64,000 bases of DNA, taken from assembly GCF_029351045.1 (NCBI RefSeq), contig NZ_JARKIN010000001.1, positions 488,501 through 552,500 of the forward strand, in the 5' to 3' direction. This stretch comes from Streptomyces sp. WMMB303 (GTDB lineage: Bacteria; Actinomycetota; Actinomycetes; Streptomycetales; Streptomycetaceae). The notes beneath the pieces are model-generated. The model ran no database searches. It was not told the DNA's origin and saw only the letters and a list, made by a program, of their open reading frames with translations. Positions 32,825 through 41,697 of the stretch are shown here, piece after piece; within the stretch, counting starts at the first letter, position 1; the number at the start of each line of letters is the position of its first letter. Both the position numbers and the translations under genes were made by a program.

Positions 32825-35149
32825 GTGACAGCGAAGTCCGCAGCTGCGGCAGCAGGGGCCACCGTCCACGGCTACCCCCGCCAGGGCCCGAACCGGGAAC
32901 TGAAGAAGGCCGTCGAGGGCTACTGGAAGGGCCGCGTCACCGCCGAAGCCCTCCGGCAGACCGCCAAGGACCTCCGCGCTGCCAACTGGCGGCAGCTCGC
33001 CGAGACCGGCATCCACGAGGTGCCCACCGGCGACTTCTCCTACTACGACCACATGCTGGATGCCGGCGTCATGGTCGGTGCCATCCCCGAACGCCACCGG
33101 GAGGCCGTGGCGGCCGACACCCTGGCGGGCTACTTCGCGATGGCCCGCGGCACCCAGGAGGTGGCGCCGCTGGAGATGACCAAGTGGTTCGACACCAACT
33201 ACCACTATCTGGTCCCCGAACTCGGTCCGGACACCGTTTTCGCGGCCGACGCCGGCAAGCAGGTCGCCGAGCTGAAGGAAGCCCTCGCGCTGGGGCTCGC
33301 GGGCCGGCCCGTGCTGGTCGGTCCCGTCACCTACCTCCTGCTGGCCAAGCCCGCCCCGGGGGTCGCCGCGGACTTCGAGCCGCTGAGCCTGCTGGAGCGG
33401 CTCCTGCCGGTCTACGCCGAACTGCTCGCCGATCTGCGTGCCGCGGGCGCCGCATGGATCCAGCTGGACGAGCCCGCACTGGTCCAGGACCGCACCCCGC
33501 AGGAGCTGGCCGCCGCGGAGCGGGCCTACCGCGAGCTGGGCGGGCTCACCGACCGGCCGAAGCTGCTGGTCGCCTCCTATTTCGACCGGCTCGGCGACGC
33601 CCTGCCGATGCTGGCCAAGGCACCGGTCGACGGCCTCGCGGTGGATTTCACCGAGGCGGCCGCGGCCAACCTCGACGCGCTGGCCGCAGCCGGCGGCCTG
33701 CCCGGCAAGCGCCTGGTGGCCGGCGTCGTCAACGGCCGCAACATCTGGATCAACGACCTGGAGAAATCCCTGACCACCCTGGGCACCCTCCTCGGGCTCG
33801 CCGGCCGGGTGGACGTATCGGCCTCCTGCTCACTGCTGCACGTACCGCTGGACGTGAAGGCCGAACGCGACATCGACCCCGAGGTGCTGCGCTGGCTCAG
33901 CTTCGCCCGGCAGAAGACAGCCGAGATCGCCACCCTCGCCAAGGGCCTGGCACACGGCACCGACGCCATCGGCGCCGAACTGGCCGCCAACCGTGCCGAC
34001 CTGGCCTCCCGCACCGACTCCGCGCTCACCCACGACCCGGCGGTGCGGGCCCGGGCCGCCGCCGTCACCGAGGCCGAGACCCGCCGCTCCCCCTCCTACG
34101 CCGAGCGCACCACAGCCCAGCGCGCACACCTGGGCCTGCCGCTGCTGCCGACCACCACCATCGGCTCCTTCCCGCAGACGACCGAACTGCGTACCGCCCG
34201 CGCCGATCTGCGCGCCGGGCGCATCGGCCCCGACGCCTACGAGGAGCGGATCAAGACCGAGATCCGCGATGTCCTGGCCTTCCAGGAGAAGGCCGGCATC
34301 GACGTGCTGGTGCACGGCGAACCGGAACGCAACGACATGGTGCAGTACTTCGCCGAGCAGCTCACCGGCTACCTGGCCACCCAGCACGGCTGGGTGCAGT
34401 CCTACGGCACCCGCTACGTCCGCCCCCCGATCCTGGCCGGCGACCTCTCCCGCCCCGAGCCGATGACGGTGCGCTGGACCCGGTACGCCCAGTCGCTGAC
34501 AAAACGCCCCGTCAAGGGCATGCTGACCGGCCCGGTCACCATGCTCGCCTGGTCCTTCGTCCGCGACGACCAGCCCCTCGGCGACACGGCACGCCAGGTC
34601 GCCCTCGCCCTGCGCGACGAAGTGGGCGACCTGGAAGCGGCCGGCACCTCGGTCATCCAGGTCGACGAACCCGCACTGCGCGAAACCCTCCCGCTGCGCG
34701 CCGCCGACCGCGATGTCTACCTGGCCTGGGCGACCGAGGCGTTCCGCCTCACCACCGCCGGAGTACGGCCGGACACCCAGATCCACACCCACATGTGCTA
34801 CGCCGAGTTCGGCGACATCGTCCAGGCCATCGACGATCTCGACGCCGACGTCATCAGTCTGGAGGCCGCCCGCTCGCACATGCAGGTCGCCCACGAGCTG
34901 GCCGGACACGGCTACCCCCGTGAAGCCGGCCCCGGCGTCTACGACATCCACTCCCCCCGGGTGCCCGGTGCCGACGAGGCCACGGCCCTGCTCCGCAGGG
35001 GTCTCGAAGCCATCCCGCCCGAACGGCTGTGGGTCAACCCCGACTGCGGCCTCAAGACCCGCGGCTGGCCGGAGACCAGGGCGTCTCTGGAGAACCTGGT
35101 CACCGCCGCACGGACCGTCCGCGGCGAGCTGCCCGACAGCACGTCCTGA
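32825..35149 (+). CDS. metE: Cobalamin-independent methionine synthase
   Basis: A 774-residue MetE, which transfers a methyl group from methyltetrahydropteroyl-glutamate to homocysteine. Two homologous barrels are complete. The C-terminal zinc site is intact: His656 and Cys658 in IHTHMCYAEFGD and Cys741 in WVNPDCGLKTRGW. The N-terminal half contains ANWRQLAETGIHEVPTGDFSYYDHML. The GTG at 32825 has AAGGAG seven bases upstream. The gene is under a cobalamin riboswitch, so it should be repressed when B12 is plentiful. The upstream in-frame extension lies within the leader RNA and is not coding. Confidence 0.97.
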   Translation: MTAKSAAAAAGATVHGYPRQGPNRELKKAVEGYWKGRVTAEALRQTAKDLRAANWRQLAETGIHEVPTGDFSYYDHMLDAGVMVGAIPERHREAVAADTLAGYFAMARGTQEVAPLEMTKWFDTNYHYLVPELGPDTVFAADAGKQVAELKEALALGLAGRPVLVGPVTYLLLAKPAPGVAADFEPLSLLERLLPVYAELLADLRAAGAAWIQLDEPALVQDRTPQELAAAERAYRELGGLTDRPKLLVASYFDRLGDALPMLAKAPVDGLAVDFTEAAAANLDALAAAGGLPGKRLVAGVVNGRNIWINDLEKSLTTLGTLLGLAGRVDVSASCSLLHVPLDVKAERDIDPEVLRWLSFARQKTAEIATLAKGLAHGTDAIGAELAANRADLASRTDSALTHDPAVRARAAAVTEAETRRSPSYAERTTAQRAHLGLPLLPTTTIGSFPQTTELRTARADLRAGRIGPDAYEERIKTEIRDVLAFQEKAGIDVLVHGEPERNDMVQYFAEQLTGYLATQHGWVQSYGTRYVRPPILAGDLSRPEPMTVRWTRYAQSLTKRPVKGMLTGPVTMLAWSFVRDDQPLGDTARQVALALRDEVGDLEAAGTSVIQVDEPALRETLPLRAADRDVYLAWATEAFRLTTAGVRPDTQIHTHMCYAEFGDIVQAIDDLDADVISLEAARSHMQVAHELAGHGYPREAGPGVYDIHSPRVPGADEATALLRRGLEAIPPERLWVNPDCGLKTRGWPETRASLENLVTAARTVRGELPDSTS

Positions 35150-35300
35150 TCCTGGTCCGCGGGCCGGAGCGGCCCGGTTGCGCCGCCGCTCCGGACCGCG
35201 GGCCCGCACCTCCCGGCCCGCCGCGAAGCGGGGCAGGATGGTGCCGAGGCCACCGCGAGGAGCGGAGCAGGGCACCAGACCACCGACGAGGAGTTCCCCC

Positions 35301-35639
35301 ATGACCGCCGAGCAGCGCTCCGTCCCCCGCAGCGTCCGCCGGGCTCTCACGACCGTGCCGGCACTCCTCTACCTCGCGGTGTGCGTGTGCCTGATCGGGT
35401 GGGCCGTCGCTGCCACGGCGTGGGACGAGAGCGGCGAGTCCATGGCCGGGGTGGTCCCCACGTTCGCGACCCTGCCCCTCAGCCTGATCGTCCTGGCGCT
35501 CCCGCTGCCCGACGGACCCTGGGGGTTCGTTCCACTCCTGCTGGGGTGCGCCCTGGTGAACGCCGTGCTCATCGGCTGGTGTGTACGCGCTCTGACGGGA
35601 CGCTCCGGCTCCGCGCCGCGTTCGGGCTCCGGGAACTGA
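35301..35639 (+). CDS. Small membrane protein (SCO4225-like)
   Basis: A 112-residue protein with three likely membrane segments: TVPALLYLAVCVCLIGWAVAA, FATLPLSLIVLALPLP and FVPLLLGCALVNAVLIGWCV, and a basic C-terminal tail. The pattern resembles small streptomycete membrane proteins annotated SCO4225 family. The role is unknown. ATG 35301 has GAGGAG about seven bases upstream. It follows metE by 150 bases in the same direction but is probably independent. Confidence 0.68.
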   Translation: MTAEQRSVPRSVRRALTTVPALLYLAVCVCLIGWAVAATAWDESGESMAGVVPTFATLPLSLIVLALPLPDGPWGFVPLLLGCALVNAVLIGWCVRALTGRSGSAPRSGSGN

Positions 35640-35799
35640 CCGTGGCGACGCGGCGTCGGCCGGGAGCCGCTCGGCGAGCAGGCAGGGCGCGCCGCATGTG
35701 GGGGCGCTGTGGTTCTGCTGGGACGGCCGGGCGGTGTGGCCGCACTCGCTCATCCGCAGCCGGAGGTGGGCCGGGACCGCGCCGGGCTGGTGCGTCGCG

Positions 35800-37131
35800 T
35801 CAGTCGAAGCGCCCTCCACCGGTGGGGCGCAGCGCGGCGGCGACATCGGCGGCGACGCGTTCGATGTCGGCCGGGGACAGCGGCGAGACGGTCAACCGCA
35901 GCCCGGGCGGCGACGCGAGCCGGAACCGGGCGCCCGGGGCCGCCGCCCAGCCCGCCTGGAGCAGTCGGGCCACCGGACCGGTCTCGTCCGGCACGGGAAC
36001 CCACACGTTCATGCCGCTGCGCCCGTGCGCGGCGACGCCCCGGGCGGCGAGCGCGCCGATGAGCGCGGAGCGCCGCGTGCCGTAGGAGTCGGCCACCTGC
36101 TCCGGGCGGGTCGCGCCGGTCTCCCACAGGTGCGCGACGGCCCGCTGGAGCAGATGGCTGACCCAGCCGGGGCCCAGCCGCTGGCGGCCGCGTACCCGGT
36201 CGACGGTGCGCGGGTCGCCGGTGAGCACCGCGAGCCGCAGATCGGGGCCGTACGCCTTGGCGGTGGAGCGCACCAGCGCCCATCGGTGCGTGGTGCCCGC
36301 GAGCGGGTGCAGCGGAAGGTCGACGATGCCGTGGCCGTGATCGTCCTCGATCAGCAGCGTCTCGGGGCGGGCCGCCAGTACGGCGCGCAGTTCGCCGGCG
36401 CGGCCGGCCGGGACGGCGGCGCCGGTCGGGTTCTGGGCGCGGTCGGTGACGAGAACTGCCCGCGCGCCCTGTGCCAATGCGCGGTCCAGGTCGGCGGGGA
36501 GCGGCCCGGCGTCGTCGACGGGGACGGGCACCGGGCGCAGCCCCAGTGCGGGCACGAGGTCGAGCAGGCTGCCCCAGCCGGGGTCCTCGACGGCGACCGC
36601 GTCGCCGGGACGCAGATGTGCCGTGAGTACGCGTTCGATGGCGTCGAGCGAGCCGGACGTGACGGCGAGCGGCCCGGCCGGCACGCCGTCGGCGTCCAGT
36701 GCCGCCCGGGCCAGGGAGGCGAACCCGGGGTCGGTGTCGGGAGCTCCGTAGAGCACCGGCGTCCGGGCCGCGTGGTCGGCGGAAGCGGCGAAGGCGGCGG
36801 TGAGCGGGGGAAGCAGCGCGGGGTCGGGGTTGCCGGTGGAGAGGTCGACGCCGCCGGGGGGCGGCTCGACCCGTACGGACTCCCGGGGCGCGCTGGCCGG
36901 ACGTTGCCGCACCCGGCTGCCGCGGCGTCCGGCGGTCTCGATGACGCCGCGGTCGCGCAGCGTGCGGTAGGCCGCGGCCACGGTGTTGGGGTTCACGCCG
37001 AGCGCGGTAGCCAGTTCCCGCAGGGGCGGCAGCGGGTCGCCGGGGGCGAGCGCGCCGCGGCCGACGCCGCGCTCCACGCTGTCCGCGATCTCTGCTGCGC
37101 CCCGACCTGTGATCCGGTAGTCTCCTAGCAC
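35800..37131 (-). CDS. MocR-type GntR/aminotransferase regulator
   Basis: A 443-residue regulator. An N-terminal GntR winged helix (IADSVERGVGRGALAPGDPLPPLRELATALGVNPNTVAAAYRTLRDRGVIET) is fused to a class I aminotransferase fold. The PLP lysine is in RSTAKAYGPDLRLA, and DRAQNPTGAAVP carries the NPTG-type motif. MocR proteins bind PLP and control vitamin B6 or aminotransferase genes. This one diverges from a pyridoxamine phosphate oxidase-family gene across a perfect palindrome, so it probably regulates that gene. The GTG at 37131 has no ribosome site and CATAAT about eight bases upstream, suggesting leaderless mRNA. Confidence 0.92.
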   Translation of the reverse strand: MLGDYRITGRGAAEIADSVERGVGRGALAPGDPLPPLRELATALGVNPNTVAAAYRTLRDRGVIETAGRRGSRVRQRPASAPRESVRVEPPPGGVDLSTGNPDPALLPPLTAAFAASADHAARTPVLYGAPDTDPGFASLARAALDADGVPAGPLAVTSGSLDAIERVLTAHLRPGDAVAVEDPGWGSLLDLVPALGLRPVPVPVDDAGPLPADLDRALAQGARAVLVTDRAQNPTGAAVPAGRAGELRAVLAARPETLLIEDDHGHGIVDLPLHPLAGTTHRWALVRSTAKAYGPDLRLAVLTGDPRTVDRVRGRQRLGPGWVSHLLQRAVAHLWETGATRPEQVADSYGTRRSALIGALAARGVAAHGRSGMNVWVPVPDETGPVARLLQAGWAAAPGARFRLASPPGLRLTVSPLSPADIERVAADVAAALRPTGGGRFD

Positions 37132-37135
37132 AAAA

Positions 37136-37165
37136 TCTATTATGCACTAGTGCAATCAAGGGTAT
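37136..37165. promoter_or_regulatory. Palindromic operator and divergent promoters, mocR/PNPOx
   Basis: The 46-base gap between the divergent genes contains the perfect palindrome TGCACTAGTGCA at 37143-37154. Leftward, CATAAT lies about eight bases before the GTG of the MocR gene, as for a leaderless transcript. Rightward, TATTAT at 37138-37143 is a candidate -10, and TATAAGGAGG precedes the GTG at 37178. The palindrome overlaps both candidate promoters, which fits autoregulation plus control of the neighbour. Confidence 0.7.
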
Positions 37166-37177
37166 AAGGAGGATGCC

Positions 37178-37888
37178 GTGAGCGGCTCACCATCCGAACC
37201 GACAGCCGATCCGATGGCCGACTCGTCGGCAGGCCCGAAGACATATCCGCCGACCCCGCGCACCACCGGCACCCGGGCACGCGAGCGTGTGGCCTACGAC
37301 CGGGAGACGGTGCACGCCGTCCTGGACGCGGGCTACCTGTGCCACCTCGGCTTCGTCCGCGACGGCGCGCCCGTCGTGCTGCCCACGCTGTACGCGCGCG
37401 TGGGAGAACGGCTGTACGTGCACGGCTCCACGGGGTCCCGCCCGCTGCGGGAGGCCGGACAGGCGGACGACGGGATGCCGGTGTGCGTGACCGTCACGCA
37501 CGTGGACGGGCTGGTGCTGGCCAAGGCGGCCTTCCACCACTCGGTGAACTACCGCTCGGTGGTGGCACACGGCCTCGCATACCCGGTGACCGGCCACGAG
37601 GAGCGCCTGCTGGCCCTGGATGCGATCGTGGAGAGCGCCGTCCCCGGCCGGGCGGCGGACTCCCGCCGGGCCGACCCCAAGGAACTCGCCGCGACCGCCG
37701 TCGTCCGCGTGGACCTGGCCGAGGTGTCGGTCAAGTCCCGCAGCGGCGGCCCCGGCGACGAGCCGGAGGACCTCGGCCTGCCGCACTGGAGCGGCGTCCT
37801 GCCCGTCTCCACCGCCTACGGCGCTCCGATACCGGCCGACGACCTGGCTCCGGACATCCCCGTCCCCGGCTACCTCACCGCACGCTGA
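37178..37888 (+). CDS. Pyridoxamine 5'-phosphate oxidase family protein
   Basis: A 236-residue flavin-binding split-barrel protein of the PNPOx-like family. The barrel starts after a disordered 30-residue N-terminus: VHAVLDAGYLCHLGFVRDGAPVVLPTLYARVGERLYVHGSTGSRPL, then DGLVLAKAAFHHSVNYRSVVAHG and ALDAIVESAVPGRAADSRRADPKELAAT. Whether it acts on B6 vitamers is not certain, since many family members reduce other substrates with F420 or FMN. The divergent MocR regulator favours a B6-linked role. The GTG at 37178 has AAGGAGG upstream. The last 14 bases overlap the convergent EamA gene. Confidence 0.85.
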   Translation: MSGSPSEPTADPMADSSAGPKTYPPTPRTTGTRARERVAYDRETVHAVLDAGYLCHLGFVRDGAPVVLPTLYARVGERLYVHGSTGSRPLREAGQADDGMPVCVTVTHVDGLVLAKAAFHHSVNYRSVVAHGLAYPVTGHEERLLALDAIVESAVPGRAADSRRADPKELAATAVVRVDLAEVSVKSRSGGPGDEPEDLGLPHWSGVLPVSTAYGAPIPADDLAPDIPVPGYLTAR

Positions 37889-38891
37889 CGTCCAGCGCCG
37901 GGTCCGCGGCACCGCCGGACCCGGCGACGGGCGGGGCGGCGGCGCGCGGCTTGGGAGTGGAGCGCTGGGCGACCAGGGCACCCAGCAGCACGAGGGCGCC
38001 CCCGGCCAACTGCACGGCGCTGAGGTGTTCCCCGAGCAGCACCCAGGCGAGCACCGTCGCGACGACCGCCTCCAGGCAGGCGACCACGCCGGCCACCGGC
38101 GGCGAGAGCCGCCGCACCGAGACCACTCCGGTCAGATAGGCGGCGGCGGTGGCCACCAGCACGATCCAGGCCAGCAGCACGAGTCCGTGCACCGCGGTGC
38201 CGTGCAGCGGAGCGCTGTCCGCCAGCAGGCTCCAGTCGGTGTGCCAGGGCCGGGCGACGGCGGTCAGCGCCAGGGCACCGATCAGGAGTCCGTAGGCGAT
38301 GACACCCGCCGGGTCGGCGGGCGGCCGGGCCTCGTGGTCGCCCTCGGCGGTGCTGCCGTGGTCCGAGAGCACGAAGTAGCCCACCTGGCAGCAGGCCGCC
38401 CCCAGGGCCAGCAGCAGGCCGAGCCCGTCCAGCCGCAGGCCGGCCCACACCTCGACGACACAGCTGAGTCCGCCGACGGCCAGCACCATGCCGACGGCGG
38501 CGGCCCGGGTCACCGTCCGGCGCTGCACGAACCGCACCCACAGCAGCACCAGCGCCGGGGCCAGGTACTCGATCAGCAGCGCGACGCCGACCGGGATGCG
38601 GGAGAGCGCGGTGAAGTAGCACGCCTGGACACCCGCGACGGCGAGCAGCCCGAACCCCAGCAGCAGCCAGGGGCGTTCGCGTACCAGTGCCCGGTGCCGC
38701 CAGGCCAGCGGCAGCAGCACGAGCGCACCACCCGCCGCCCGCAGCCAGGTGACGTGGAGCGGCTCCATCCCGGCTTCGATGAGCGGTTTCGCCGCGACCC
38801 CCGAGCTGCCGAACGCGCAGGCGGATATCAGGGCGAGGGCGAGACCCGAGGCGGGGGCCCGGGAGGCGGCCGTGGAGGAGTGGGTGCGCAT
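37875..38891 (-). CDS. EamA family DMT transporter
   Basis: A 338-residue protein with about ten hydrophobic segments in the DMT arrangement. The first EamA repeat ends YFTALSRIPVGVALLIEYLAPALVLLWVRFVQRR. The second contains AAAYLTGVVSVRRLSPPVAGVVACLEAVVATVLAWVLLGEHL, the classical end of the domain. A hydrophilic insert (STAEGDHEARPPADP) joins the halves. The substrate is unknown; EamA exporters often handle amino acids or small metabolites. Its 3' end overlaps the convergent PNPOx gene by 14 bases. Confidence 0.85.
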   Translation of the reverse strand: MRTHSSTAASRAPASGLALALISACAFGSSGVAAKPLIEAGMEPLHVTWLRAAGGALVLLPLAWRHRALVRERPWLLLGFGLLAVAGVQACYFTALSRIPVGVALLIEYLAPALVLLWVRFVQRRTVTRAAAVGMVLAVGGLSCVVEVWAGLRLDGLGLLLALGAACCQVGYFVLSDHGSTAEGDHEARPPADPAGVIAYGLLIGALALTAVARPWHTDWSLLADSAPLHGTAVHGLVLLAWIVLVATAAAYLTGVVSVRRLSPPVAGVVACLEAVVATVLAWVLLGEHLSAVQLAGGALVLLGALVAQRSTPKPRAAAPPVAGSGGAADPALDVSVR

Positions 38892-38996
38892 CGGCGCATC
38901 ATCTCAAGCACCGACAGGAGTGTCACCCCAGATGCCCCTGACAATGCCCGACCGGGCAGGGTTCCCTGGCCGAGAGGTCCGGAACCGGCGGGCGGC

Positions 38997-39533
38997 TCAG
39001 ACGTCCGCCGCGACGCCGGTCCGGTCGGCGAGCCGCACGACGTCGACCCCCGCACGCCGCAGCACCTCCGCGCCCCGGCACTCCGGATCGGCCACCACGC
39101 CCGCGAACAGGTCGACGGCCTCGGTCCGCGCGATCCCCAGCCGCCGGGCACGGCGGGCCGCGACCTCGAGCGCGGCCTGCGCGCTGGGCGACCAGCCGGG
39201 CACCCCGCCGGGCTGCTCGGAGACGGCGGGCACGGCTCCGGAGTCCTCCACGGCACTCTGCCAGCGCAGGCCGTATCCGATGCTGCGCTGGACGAGATAG
39301 CCGAGCAGCCTGCCGAGCTGCGCACCCCCACCGTCCAGCAGCTCCCAGGTGCCGCTGTCGGACTCCAGCAGACTGTGCAGCAGGTGCGCCGTGTCGATCT
39401 GCCGGTCCCCGTCGCGCGCCGCACGCCGGCGCGCCGTGGCGATCACTTCGGCCAGCGCGTCGCCGGCCGGCGGGTCGACCAGGGCGTCGATCCCCGCTTC
39501 GGCCGAGGCGCCGGGCGGTGTAGGACTGTGCAC
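38997..39533 (-). CDS. Clp N-terminal (Clp_N) domain protein
   Basis: A 178-residue protein consisting of a Clp_N double-repeat domain without any AAA ATPase domain. The first repeat is DALAEVIATARRRAARDGDRQIDTAHLLHSLLE and the second is PSAQAALEVAARRARRLGIARTEAVDLFAGVVAD. Clp_N domains in ClpA/ClpC bind adaptors and substrates. Free-standing copies in actinobacteria may act as adaptors or bind small ligands, but the function is unproved. The start is taken as the GTG at 39533, with no obvious ribosome site. Confidence 0.82.
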   Translation of the reverse strand: MHSPTPPGASAEAGIDALVDPPAGDALAEVIATARRRAARDGDRQIDTAHLLHSLLESDSGTWELLDGGGAQLGRLLGYLVQRSIGYGLRWQSAVEDSGAVPAVSEQPGGVPGWSPSAQAALEVAARRARRLGIARTEAVDLFAGVVADPECRGAEVLRRAGVDVVRLADRTGVAADV

Positions 39534-39885
39534 CGAACCACCACATCACACGCACCTGTGCGGATCGTCAGCGTGCCGTGGCATATGCCGGTCCGCCTGG
39601 AGGTGTGCACGGGTGCCGCCGCCTCCTCCCTGAGAAGGAGGCCGGCCCTTCGGCCCTCCTGGAGGTCAGGAGGCGCCGCGGGCCGCGCACCCGGGGTTCA
39701 GTCCTCCTCGGCGAGGGGTACGGGCTCTTCCTGACGTCGTCGACCACCCGGAGCGCCTTCTGCCGCTGCTCCTCCGTCCCGGTCGCCCGGAATCTGCCGA
39801 ACGAGCGGCACGTCCGCACGGCACTCTCCGTAAACTGGGCGCCAGGGGGCGGCAGGCGCTTCCCGCGTCTCGTCAGGAGCCCCCT
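39534..39885. other. Intergenic region between divergent genes
   Basis: About 350 bases with no recognisable gene. It contains an imperfect hairpin (AGGAGGCCG and CGGCCCTCCT, about 39637-39661), which could be a remnant or attenuator, and CAGGAG just before the GTG at 39886. Nothing else was identified. Confidence 0.4.
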
Positions 39886-40749
39886 GTGCACACCACCGCC
39901 GTCCCGGCGAGCCGCTTCCGGATCCCGGCACTCGCCACCGCACTGCTGCTGTGGACCGCTCTGAGCGGCTGCGGACCGGGCCAGGGCGACGACGGCACCC
40001 CCGACCCCGGGCGCAGCACCACCGCCGCACACCCGGCGCCACCGCCCGCGCACGCGGGCTTCGACTACCAGATCGGGGGCGCCTACCCACCGCCCCACGG
40101 GGTGCGCGTGCTCTCCCGGGACCGTGCGCACGACCCCGCACCAGGGCACTACAACGTCTGCTACGTCAACGGCTTCCAGGCCCAGCCCGACGCGCTCCAC
40201 TGGTGGCAGCGGCACCATCCCGACCTGGTGTTGCGGACCGGGAGCGGCAAGCCGGTGATGGACACCGACTGGAACGAAGCGGTGTTGGACACCTCCACCG
40301 CCGCACACCGCGAGAAGCTCGCGGACATCGTCGGAGGCTGGATCGACGGCTGCGCCGAGAAGGGGTTCCAGGCGGTGGAGGTGGACAACCTCGACTCCTA
40401 CGAGCGCTCCGACGACCGGCTCGACCGGGCCGACAACGTGGCGTTCGCCGCCCTGCTGACCCGGCAGGCACACCGGAGGGGGCTGGCGGCCGGGCAGAAG
40501 AACGCACCGGAACTGCTGCCTCGGCGTACCGCCATGGGCTTCGACTTCGCGGTGGCGGAGGAGTGCGGACAGTACGACGAATGCGACCGCTACGCGGAGG
40601 CGTACGACGACAGGGTGCTGGATGTCGAGTACACCGCCGAGGGACTGGCAGCAGCCTGCCGCACCTGGGGCGAGCGGCTGTCGGTCGTACGACGGGACCT
40701 GGACGTCCGCCCCGCGGGCGAGGACGGGCACCGCTACGAGCGGTGCTGA
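39886..40749 (+). CDS. GH114-type glycoside hydrolase lipoprotein
   Basis: A 287-residue secreted lipoprotein. The signal ends ALLLWTALSGC with Cys29, then comes a proline-rich linker. The catalytic domain matches the endo-alpha-1,4-polygalactosaminidase family (GH114, TIM barrel): FDYQIGGAYPPPHGVRVLSRDR, YNVCYVNGFQAQPDALHWWQR, MDTDWNEAVLDTSTAAHR, CAEKGFQAVEVDNLDSYERSDDR (catalytic acids) and FDFAVAEECGQYDEC. The substrate would be galactosaminogalactan-like polymer, inferred from the family. The GTG at 39886 has CAGGAG upstream. Confidence 0.85.
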   Translation: MHTTAVPASRFRIPALATALLLWTALSGCGPGQGDDGTPDPGRSTTAAHPAPPPAHAGFDYQIGGAYPPPHGVRVLSRDRAHDPAPGHYNVCYVNGFQAQPDALHWWQRHHPDLVLRTGSGKPVMDTDWNEAVLDTSTAAHREKLADIVGGWIDGCAEKGFQAVEVDNLDSYERSDDRLDRADNVAFAALLTRQAHRRGLAAGQKNAPELLPRRTAMGFDFAVAEECGQYDECDRYAEAYDDRVLDVEYTAEGLAAACRTWGERLSVVRRDLDVRPAGEDGHRYERC

Positions 40750-40825
40750 CCCACCCGTACTCCCGGTCCACCCGCCGTGCATTGGCCCTGCATCCGCCCG
40801 TCCCCGCCCCCTACCGTCCTCGGGC

Positions 40826-41656
40826 ATGAGACTGCGCACCGTCGACGCCTTCGCCGCCCGCCCCTTCACCGGGAATCCCGCCGCCGTCGTGCTCCTGGAG
40901 ACGGCCGCGTTCCCGGACGACTCCCGCCTCCAGGCCCTCGCCGCCGAACTGAACCTGTCCGAGACCGCCTACCTGCACCCGCTGACCGACACCACCGACG
41001 CCGACTGGGCGTTGCGCTGGTTCACACCGACGACCGAGGTCGACATGTGCGGCCACGCCACGCTCGCCGCCGCCCATGTGCTGGGCGGCGACGGCCTGCT
41101 GGACGAGGAGGGGCGGGTACGCTTCCGGACCCGCAGCGGCGTCATGGGCGCCTCCCGCGCCGCGGACGGCAGCCTCACCCTGGACTTTCCGACCGCCGCT
41201 CCGGTGCCGGTCCCGGTCCCGGACGACGCCCGGGAGATCTTCGGCAGCGACCCGGTGGCGGCCTGGGACACCGGTCCGCTGCAGATGCTGGTCCTGGAGT
41301 TCGCCGACGAGCGGACGGTGCGCGACCTGGCGCCCGACTCCGCAGCGGTGGCCGCGCTCCCCGCCCCGACCGTGGTGGTGACGGCGGCGGCCGGATCCGG
41401 AAACCGGGAGCCGGGACACGACTTCGTCTCCCGGGTCTTCGCCCCCGCACAGGGCCTCCCGGAGGACCCCGTCACCGGCAGTGCGCACACCGCGCTCGCC
41501 CCGCTGTGGTCGCAGCGGCTCGGACGCGCCGCCCTGACCGGCCTTCAGGTGTCGCGGCGCACCGGCGAGGTGCGCACCACGCTGCGCGGCGAGCGCACCC
41601 TGCTGACCGGGCGGGCGGTCACCGTACTGGACGCGGAGCTGCTCACCGGGCTGTAG
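40826..41656 (+). CDS. PhzF family isomerase-like protein
   Basis: A 276-residue PhzF-type protein with the two-domain fold of diaminopimelate epimerase. The N-terminal block is MRLRTVDAFAARPFTGNPAAVVLL, with the conserved FTGNPAAV; the catalytic glutamate lies in LNLSETAYL. Further blocks are FTPTTEVDMCGHATLAAAHVL and RVFAPAQGLPEDPVTGSAHTALAPLW. PhzF isomerises dihydro-hydroxyanthranilate in phenazine synthesis, but most homologues have other, unknown substrates, and no other phenazine genes are present here. ATG 40826 is chosen because the family starts there. Confidence 0.9.
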   Translation: MRLRTVDAFAARPFTGNPAAVVLLETAAFPDDSRLQALAAELNLSETAYLHPLTDTTDADWALRWFTPTTEVDMCGHATLAAAHVLGGDGLLDEEGRVRFRTRSGVMGASRAADGSLTLDFPTAAPVPVPVPDDAREIFGSDPVAAWDTGPLQMLVLEFADERTVRDLAPDSAAVAALPAPTVVVTAAAGSGNREPGHDFVSRVFAPAQGLPEDPVTGSAHTALAPLWSQRLGRAALTGLQVSRRTGEVRTTLRGERTLLTGRAVTVLDAELLTGL

Positions 41657-41697
41657 CGGTGGCCGGGCGGACGCGTCACGGGCCCCCCGGCGCGGCC

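Noticed and set aside
40826..41656. PhzF as part of a phenazine gene cluster
   Set aside because: No phzA-E or phzG-type genes lie nearby, and PhzF-like proteins are common outside phenazine pathways.
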